From contig JABYQR010000203.1 of the NCBI GenBank assembly GCA_022592445.1, forward strand, positions 1-64,000: DNA of 64,000 bases, in the 5' to 3' direction. Numbering within the stretch: position 1 is the stretch's first letter; every line of letters starts with the position of its first letter. A program made the position numbers and the translations under genes. Below the pieces are notes generated by a model. The model was not told the origin of the DNA and ran no database searches. It worked only from the letters and a program-made list of their open reading frames with translations. Below are positions 57,565-64,000 of this stretch, in pieces. Source of the stretch: Cytidiella melzeri (Eukaryota; Basidiomycota; Agaricomycetes; Polyporales; Irpicaceae).

Positions 57565-58092
57565 ATGCCCGCGGCGTCCAACAACGACAACCCGCCTCGA
57601 GTCTGCCGCTGCTGTCCTACTGTTCCCCATTCACCCACCGGCCTTTGCCCTTTCAGCCCGCGCCCGCGCGAGGTTCAACGCCGTTATCCCACCATCCCCG
57701 CGCCCACGCCGCCGCCCGAGCCCTCAGCAGCGCCTACGGTCTCCCCTGAGAGACCTACTCCTAAATCACCCTCGCCAGCGTTGTCCGTCGCCTCTGTTGC
57801 GGACTCGCTCGATAACTGCTCCTATTGCGACACTCAGAGCGACCACCCAATTCCCCTACGTACAGGACCTTTCGTCCCGCTCGACTGCGATCGCCCGCGC
57901 GCGCCGCACCCAGATTGCTGGCTATCTCCAGACTTTGAAGGCGAGGATCACAAGTGCGAACTAGTACAGTTCAATCTTACCAGCTCTACCAACGTCGTCG
58001 TTGGCCACGCGTTCGCTTGTAATACGCATCGCCGCTCGGGAGGTGTTGTTCTACACTACCGCCCCCGCGCGCAGTCTGCCGAGTCCAATTAA
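57565..58092 (+). CDS. Pro/Cys-rich hypothetical protein
   Basis: An uninterrupted 175-codon frame with strong GC bias at third positions. The N-terminal half is Pro/Ser-rich with a CRCCP motif; the second half has scattered Cys/His pairs (CSYCDTQSDHP, DCDRPRAPHPDCW, KCELVQFNL, GHAFACNTHRR). I do not recognise it. A TATA box lies 155 bp upstream. It could be a host gene, or the leader-encoded protein of an unrecognised element inserted between two Plavaka exons. Confidence 0.4.
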   Translation: MPAASNNDNPPRVCRCCPTVPHSPTGLCPFSPRPREVQRRYPTIPAPTPPPEPSAAPTVSPERPTPKSPSPALSVASVADSLDNCSYCDTQSDHPIPLRTGPFVPLDCDRPRAPHPDCWLSPDFEGEDHKCELVQFNLTSSTNVVVGHAFACNTHRRSGGVVLHYRPRAQSAESN

Positions 58093-58774
58093 CTGCGGTT
58101 TCACATAGCCTTCTGCTGCGACCCGCGCGCTATTAGTTTAACTTTCTCTCACGTCTCCTTCCGGCTTCGTTATACTGCGTTTGCTTTTTAACTGCGTTAT
58201 TTTACTGCGTTACTGCGTTGCGTTTCATCTTCACTGCGTCGAGCTTACTGCGTTCACTTTCACTGCGCCCGCGTTTTACAGCAACTATTTCACCTTCACC
58301 AGCGACCGCGTTTTGTGTTCGAGATTCATATTGCGCCTGCGTTTATCTTCTGCATCCCTCCGCTCGCCGTTTTCCTACAAGCCGCGACATCTCCCGCGCG
58401 CTCTCTTGGAGCCGCGCTATAATTCTCTCTCTTTCACCGCGCCGACTTGCCCTTTTTACCCACGATACGTGTGGTAGTTGCCCGTCTAGCTCCCTTCATA
58501 TAAACTTTATCACAAAAACCTTGTCGCTCTTTTAGCACAGGTAAAACTAGGACTCTTGGACCACCTCGCATTACTTTAACACTTCCGCGCTTCCACACCT
58601 TTACACTTCTATTGCCACTTCGTGGTTGGTTGTGTTGTCTTTAAGGTTGTTCTTAGTTTGAAGCGTGATCCAGTGTCTCAGCGTGTGCAGAAGCTGACGC
58701 TCGGCCTCATCCCGCTGTAGGCGGTGGCGCTGCAGATTTGGCGGGGGATCACGGTCGGTTACAGCTCCAGCAGT
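58093..58774. other. non-coding, ACTGCGTT-rich
   Basis: The word ACTGCGTT (or CTGCGTT) occurs about ten times between 58175 and 58270, mostly 8-20 bp apart. No coding region recognised. Confidence 0.4.
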
Positions 58775-59218
58775 TCAAATTGCGCGCAGTGGTTCCATAG
58801 TAACCATATCTTCTTCTGTCTCTGTCTCCCAATCCGACTCCTCTAAATCGCCTAACCCCCCCTTGTCCTCGCTGGATTCCATTTCGACGTCGCCATCCTG
58901 CCAGTGATCCAAATCGGCATAGTCACCCAGCGCATCACCTGAAGGATCGATTCCCAGGTGGAACTGGCCGGTTTCATCAAGTTCCTCCACTGCTGGCCCT
59001 ATGATAACCTGCGGGAAAGCATGGTAATCGTTTGTATCATCACTGTCCTCATCGGAGAGGTTGTCGGAATTGCTGCTTGACTCTGTGTCGGAGAGGTTCT
59101 CTGCTGCGCCACGTTCCGCGAGATAATGTCGACACCCTTGAGCTTCGGTAAGACAATAGTGATGTTTAAGGCCGCTTCGACTGAAGACTTCTTTGCATGC
59201 AGGACATTTACGAGACAT
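58775..59218 (-). CDS. zinc-finger protein, probable first exon of a Plavaka-type transposase
   Basis: From the ATG at 59218 the frame begins MSRKCPACKEVFSRSGLKHH with a C2H2-like finger (Cys5, Cys8, His19, His20, plus a later CRHYL). Then comes a strongly acidic region (DEDSDDTNDYHAFPQVIIGP, MESSEDKGGLGDLEESDWE). Plavaka-group transposases start with such a finger followed by acidic linker, and the rest of a Plavaka gene lies on the same strand 1.9 kb downstream. Whether the two are one gene split by an insertion cannot be proved here. It is divergent from the DUF6532-like gene, with 183 bp between the start codons. Confidence 0.55.
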   Translation of the reverse strand: MSRKCPACKEVFSRSGLKHHYCLTEAQGCRHYLAERGAAENLSDTESSSNSDNLSDEDSDDTNDYHAFPQVIIGPAVEELDETGQFHLGIDPSGDALGDYADLDHWQDGDVEMESSEDKGGLGDLEESDWETETEEDMVTMEPLRAI

Positions 59219-59401
59219 TTTGTTGCATAGGAGGTTTTCAAGTTTGTTCTGGGCATTCAAAATCGGCGTCAGATAATTGCAATCCCGTGACCTTACAATT
59301 TTCAAGCTTCGGCTCAGTCAAGATCGATTCCATCCCAAGGTCTGTCCTTTGACAAGCGTCATCCAAAGGCCCTTCTTCGCATCCACTGTTTTAATTCCCT
59401 C

Positions 59402-62400
59402 ATGTCTAGCTATTATGACCTCACGCCTGCTCAGAAGGCCCAAATCACCCGAGAGCGCAAAAAACGCGAAGCGGAGGCTTATGCTGCCGCTCTGGAGAGT
59501 GAGGGCAAACGTAAGTCAGTGTTTCAACCTTTCCTTTTGTAAACTGACCCTCAAACACTTCAGCCACACGAGCTACAAAAGAAAGAGCCATGGATAACGC
59601 CGGTGAGTCTGCAACTTATCATGAAGGACTGGACCTCATGTAGTTACTTCAGTATGGAGGGGCGCAGCACCCACTGGGCATGGGCCTGCGCCGAAAACCA
59701 AGGTAGTGCCCACGGCGCCACAGAGTCGGGCAAATCCCAAGGCTGTCATGCGGCCTCGCGATGGCCGCCACCCTCCGCCTACCCTTTCTGACTCTGATGA
59801 GTCGGTTGGAGCTATCCGGCCTCCGTCCAAAGGGAAGCGGACCAGACAGCCTGAGGCAGAACGTGACGAACCCGCTGACGAACCTGCTGGTTTTGCAAAG
59901 CAAGCCAATCAACACGATAATCCCTCGTTGCGCCCGCAAAGCCAGGGTACAACTCAGTTGCCGCAATCAAGGAGCGCAGCCCAGCTCTTTGATGATGATG
60001 GTGACGACGAGGATGCTGAAGACGACAACAGCCGGCATCCATTCCTTTATGGCGACGACAATGGGCTTGCGTCCGATCAAGATGAAGACATTGATCTCGC
60101 TGCTGATCCGCATGGTTTGGCTGTCCAATTTCGATCTGAGGTAAGTAATCTTTCTATTTCTGACCCGCTTGCTCATTAATATTCAACCTTTTTTTTGATT
60201 GTTAGCTCCCTCGGACGATATCAGCTTCAACAAGAAGCCCTTCTCCTGTCGACATTCCACCCTTTGACCTTGATATGACCACTTCCACTGAACCCGAGGA
60301 CCAGTCAGATCCTGATGAGGTCGATCTTAATGCACCCAGTACGACATCCTCCAAGCCTGGTGCTCATTCGCGCCTTGTCAAAGTCTCTAGTGGGCACCGT
60401 GCAAGGGCGCGGCATGCTGAGGTAATGTTTACTCCCTTATGATCTCACGCAGTCTCACATTGGTTGACAACTATCTTTAGAAGCCGCAATTCGTCACAGA
60501 TCCGGGCACACCTCAGAGCCCCACCCAATCTGTTTTGAAGCCCGCTGATACTGAGAATACCAACAAAATCAGCCGCAATACCGACCCGAACTCGCCGAAC
60601 TACGGCTGGCCTGCCACTGCCTACTATGAGCGTGACGCCAAGTCCCCTCTGGCACTCAAGGCACAGCCCCTTGCACTGCAGCAAATCATACGTGTCGCCC
60701 TCCGTGCAGCAATGGGCGACTTTTTGTTCACGACCGCATATCCATCGGACGAGAACAACTCGAAATACCTACGCTCTCTCCTTCGTAAATGCGCTCGGCG
60801 CCTCAAGTGTCATGGATGGCCTGACTAGCCCTTAATTTTCGCAATTTACCTCTTGTTTTTATCTGTAAAACTCCGGGCTACAACCTAGTTTCAATTCTCT
60901 CTGCATAAACTCCTTTGCACGTCTATTAAGCGCCCGTATCACGTGGCTTAGACGCTCCACACGGTCACATTACTTGCTACTACGTCACACTGGCATGTGA
61001 CTTAGCTTAAGTAAGACCACATGGCTACAGACACATGGCTCAGCCCATAGCTAGGGTTTGACGTCATAGATACCGTCCACATGGGCTCCTTATTGTTCTT
61101 TCCCTATTGTTCTCTTTATGGAAGGATGTTCTCACAGGTGTGGGAATGGAATACAATAGTTGGTCTCCTTTTAGATAGATTCTCTCACGAGTAGAGTTCT
61201 TGGCAAGGTCTAGACAATAGCTATTGTTCTCCTTTAGGTAGTCCTTTTGTTCTTCGTTCACACGGCTTCTTGCAAAGCCTGCCCTCAACATGGTCTGTGC
61301 GCAGGTCCCTGAAGTCTATATATACTGCTGCATGTACGCTCCTAGCCCCCATCTCGACCTCTTGGTCTTTACTGGGCTAGGTAAGCAAATCCCCTCTGTA
61401 CTACATAGCTGGTAGTCAGAATACTAACTTGGTCTTTACTGGGCTAGATATCTGTATAAGGTTTATAGCTGGTGAGAGCATTGTGCTATACGCCTGCCAC
61501 CACCTCGTCGTCGTCTTCCACTCCGTGTCCCTAGTTGTTACGTCGAGCTCCGTCTCCGTGACATCAAGTTTACTGACTACGCCGAGCGCTTCGAGAAAGA
61601 TGTTAAGTTCGGTGCGGATGTCGCTCAGCTGGCAAGTTTTTTCCCCCTTAAGTCAGTATATGTTAACATACTACCCTCAATCAGATTACTGCTTGTTTCG
61701 CCAACGATTGTAAGCTTGTCAAGGACGTCGCCAGCACACACGTCGTCATCCACTATGGCCTCCGTCCTGGTAAAGCGTGCGAAACCAGAGTCAAGGATCT
61801 TACCGACGGCTACAAATATATTTTTCCTGATGAGGTGGGTTCCTGGACCTTGTTTGTGACGATCCTCGCTAACCTTCAACTTCTTTCAGGATGGTCATTT
61901 GAGGCAAAATAAGCCCTTCCTACATGATTGCATTACAACAGTGATAACACAATCATTCTTTGCTTCTGCGCGCGCGTCTCTCGCACAGAAGCATGCGAAG
62001 CGCTTTAGCTCTGTCTTCGAGGAGGGACCCCAAAAGGATGAACTCGAGCTTCCCATTCCAATGGTGGCTTTAGCCGCCACCGCGGTGCGTTATACTTCTT
62101 TGGATATATAACATCGAGTCTGATGCTTTGTCTAGATTCATTGTAGCCTGAAGGAGTGGAAGGATGGGAAGTATGCCAAGTTATTGTTCCATGGTAATTC
62201 ATACCAGGATATCTACGAGCACCATGTACGAGTGCTCGAAGATATCCGTGTCCAGCGTGGTAAGTATCACCGTCTTATGTCCGATATGTACAAAATCGCC
62301 ACGTACGTCACCCTGATGCCTTTCACTGGTTGTTCACCCACTAACCCGTGTTTCAGTATTGGCAAGGTGACCATAGGTGCGGTAGCTGTCGATGTCGGTG

Positions 62401-62414
62401 CAATGGAGGAGTAG
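59402..62414 (+). pseudogene. DUF6532-like gene interrupted by a solo LTR
   Basis: Nine exons: 59402-59510, 59564-59602, 59644-60140, 60206-60421, 60481-60807 continued at 61569-61631, 61685-61834, 61890-62084, 62136-62302 and 62357-62414. Without the LTR they give 606 residues in one frame. The N-terminal half is disordered and acidic (PAQKAQITRERKKREAEAYA, later DDDGDDEDAEDDNSRHPF). The C-terminal half is a helical domain resembling DUF6532: QQIIRVALRAAMGDFLFTTA, ENNSKYLRSLLRKCARRLK, CKLVKDVASTHVVIHYGL, ELPIPMVALAATA, and SYQDIYEHHVRVLEDIRVQR. The family is frequent in Agaricomycetes; its function is unknown and the domain name is from memory. The intron after VAQL has a GC donor (CTG|GCAAGT). 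The LTR should abolish the full-length product. Confidence 0.7.
60808..61563 (+). repeat. solo LTR inserted in a coding exon
   Basis: 756 bp, TGTCATGGATGG to GTCTCCGTGACA, flanked by TCAAG on both sides (60803-60807 and 61564-61568). It has a TATA-type CTATATATAC (61317 onward) and two copies of CTTGGTCTTTACTGGGCTAG (61361 and 61428). It is unrelated to the other LTRs in the window. The host exon resumes in frame after the duplicated TCAAG. Confidence 0.9.
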
Positions 62415-62782
62415 TTTCATTAGTTGTCTGCTCCATAGCCAATAGTTTGTAACCTCGAAAATTGAAGCAAATCCCCACTCCGAGTTCTGTTTTGAGTAGT
62501 CAACACTGGAACCAAACGGTGTCTGCTCATTAATGCATCAACGATCATGAGTTACCGCGCTGAACTTGAGCAAAATCTCTTCTATTGTAACAACTCTATA
62601 CGAAGAATGTGGGAAAATATGTCCGTTTATTTGCCAGCTATCAATTCTGAGATATTCCTTTCGCATTGCTCTATTCCGAATATTCGCGTTATTACTCATA
62701 AATGAGCATATGATAAGGTATTATAGGCTAGTCTCAAAGCATTAGGGTAAAGTACGGATCTACGGAATCCCTGATGGATCCA
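62415..62782. other. intergenic
   Basis: 3' region of the DUF6532-like gene and AT-rich sequence; no gene recognised. Confidence 0.4.
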
Positions 62783-64000
62783 CCAAGGCAGACGACGAAC
62801 TTCAACCATGCATTTAGAACGTCCTGCCTGAAGGCACATTCAAACCCGATGAGCAAACCCATGCATCGTATGTCTAGACCGCCGATCTCGTCACGGAGCT
62901 GCCTATCGAGTCCATCGCGATGTACATGCTGTCCGAAGGCGAAACGCCGCCGTCAATATTTGCGAGGACAGCAATGACAAGCTTGCCACATCGAGCTGCT
63001 CGAAGACGTTCGCGTCTACTAAAAGTCGCAAAGGCAACAACGTGACAGGCGTGGCGTTTGTGCACGCGACCGAGAAGGTGAATGGGTTCGGATTCCACGC
63101 AACTTTTAACAAGGCCGTTCGTTCCACTTTTGAATGCTCTTACAATGACTTTTGATGTAGACCGCAATTTCGTCGTCAATCCTCAACCGATCCATATCCA
63201 TTGACGTGCGCATACTACGCGCTACAGGCTCGAATAGGCTCTCCTGCCCGCAAGCCGTACCCATCTCTCGAATGTCGTCCTCTCTTCGATGACTTCGCTA
63301 GCACCGTCTACTTGAGCGCTATCTCGCTCCCGTCTTCTGGTCAGGATATCACCGTCAATGTAAGCTACCCTTCTCTAAACGTCTAATGCCTAGTGCTGAT
63401 TGCGTGTCTTTGAGTCATCTTTATCTGTATAGCGTACGAAACCGCGTCCCCCTATGGTGCCACCTGCGGAATCTTCACCTCGGGCTCGTCAATTACCCTC
63501 CGTACAGCGAACAGGCCTATCACGGCTAACATTGCTCCTAGCAACGAGCAGCGCGAGTACCAGCACCACGAGCTTCTGACGATATACGAGTACGTCCTGT
63601 TCCTTTACCCTCCTCTCACTGTCAGTTCCTACTAACAATATTTCTCGTCAACAGCCAAGTGAACGCCGATTTGACACTCACTTCTGCCGCATCCCTCGGT
63701 GCCCCACCTGCATTCCACGTCCACGCCAAGTCCTTCGAAACAAACTGCCTCCATTTCCTACGTTCCTTCCGCTCCTCTACCCGAAGGGGCGGTCACGCAG
63801 TATGAGATCTCGATGACGAACGCGAGGGTGCAGGGCGCTCGAGGGCCATGTAAGGATGTTTAACCTGCATTCTACGCCCCTCAAACCGGTTCTCATTGTG
63901 CCGCAAGTGGGAGAGACAGAGGGACAAGGGAGAGAGATGTCTTTAGGAGGGAGAGGAGGGGGTTAGTGGAGGGGAGAATTGTCCGAGGGGGAGCTGGAGA
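62783..64000 (+). pseudogene. relic third copy of the unknown family (DUF7330-like), truncated by the window edge
   Basis: Nucleotide similarity to copy B is evident throughout: CAAGGCAGACGACGAAC (62783), the AGCTGCCTATC block (62900), CGATCCATATCCATTGACGT (63190), the exon ends GTCAATGTAAGC and TACGAGTACG, and CATTCTACGCCCCTCAAACC near 63869. In-frame stops and indels occur from the start (for example TAG in GTCTAGACC at 62873). It follows B's layout, including the intron that A lacks, so it derives from B or B's ancestor. The window cuts the last part. Confidence 0.85.

Overview
The window looks like a chromosomal segment of a filamentous basidiomycete, most likely an Agaricomycete. Host genes are cut by many 42-65 bp GT-AG introns. 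The mobile elements (Plavaka-type, Ty1/copia, Tc1/mariner) and several proteins of unknown function resemble families I know mainly from mushroom-forming fungi. No bacterial-style operons, CRISPR arrays or rRNA genes were seen.

Region 1 (1-4.5 kb): a decayed Ty1/copia element on the minus strand, cut by the window edge. Region 2 (4.6-27.3 kb): the gene-rich part. It holds a KHA1-type K+/H+ antiporter (-), two weakly supported genes of unknown function and a possible small secreted protein (-), histone H3 (+), a tandem pair of glutathione S-transferases (-), a mitochondrial D-lactate dehydrogenase (-), a PRP6/PRPF6 tri-snRNP splicing factor (+), a CsbD-like Asn/Gly-rich protein (+), and the first copy (A) of a lineage-type unknown gene family (+). 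Exon structures were assembled by hand from splice sites, reading-frame phase and family sequence patterns.

Region 3 (27.3-64 kb): mostly transposon-derived. In order it contains a solo LTR with intact target-site duplication; a decayed DUF6589-like gene; about 5 kb with nothing recognisable; a dead FAD-glycerol-3-phosphate dehydrogenase copy; the second copy (B) of the unknown family; a complete Tc1/mariner-type transposon with a spliced transposase plus a second, unrelated gene between perfect 55 bp inverted repeats; a second copy of the LTR family that carries a six-unit perfect heat-shock element; a complete, apparently intact Ty1/copia element with identical LTRs and TCCTG duplications; a dead DDE transposase; a large inverted-repeat structure; a nearly intact Plavaka transposase; and a DUF6532-like gene split in frame by a 756 bp solo LTR. 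The window ends in a relic third copy of the unknown family.

The strongest candidate for something undescribed is the two-gene Tc1/mariner element at 38245-41854. Its plus-strand gene encodes a roughly 570-residue protein with a possible SAM-like C-terminal helical region, converging on the transposase gene. Also worth attention are the heat-shock element inside an LTR promoter, the in-frame LTR interruption of the DUF6532-like gene, and the possibility that this gene is the divergent partner of a Plavaka element.
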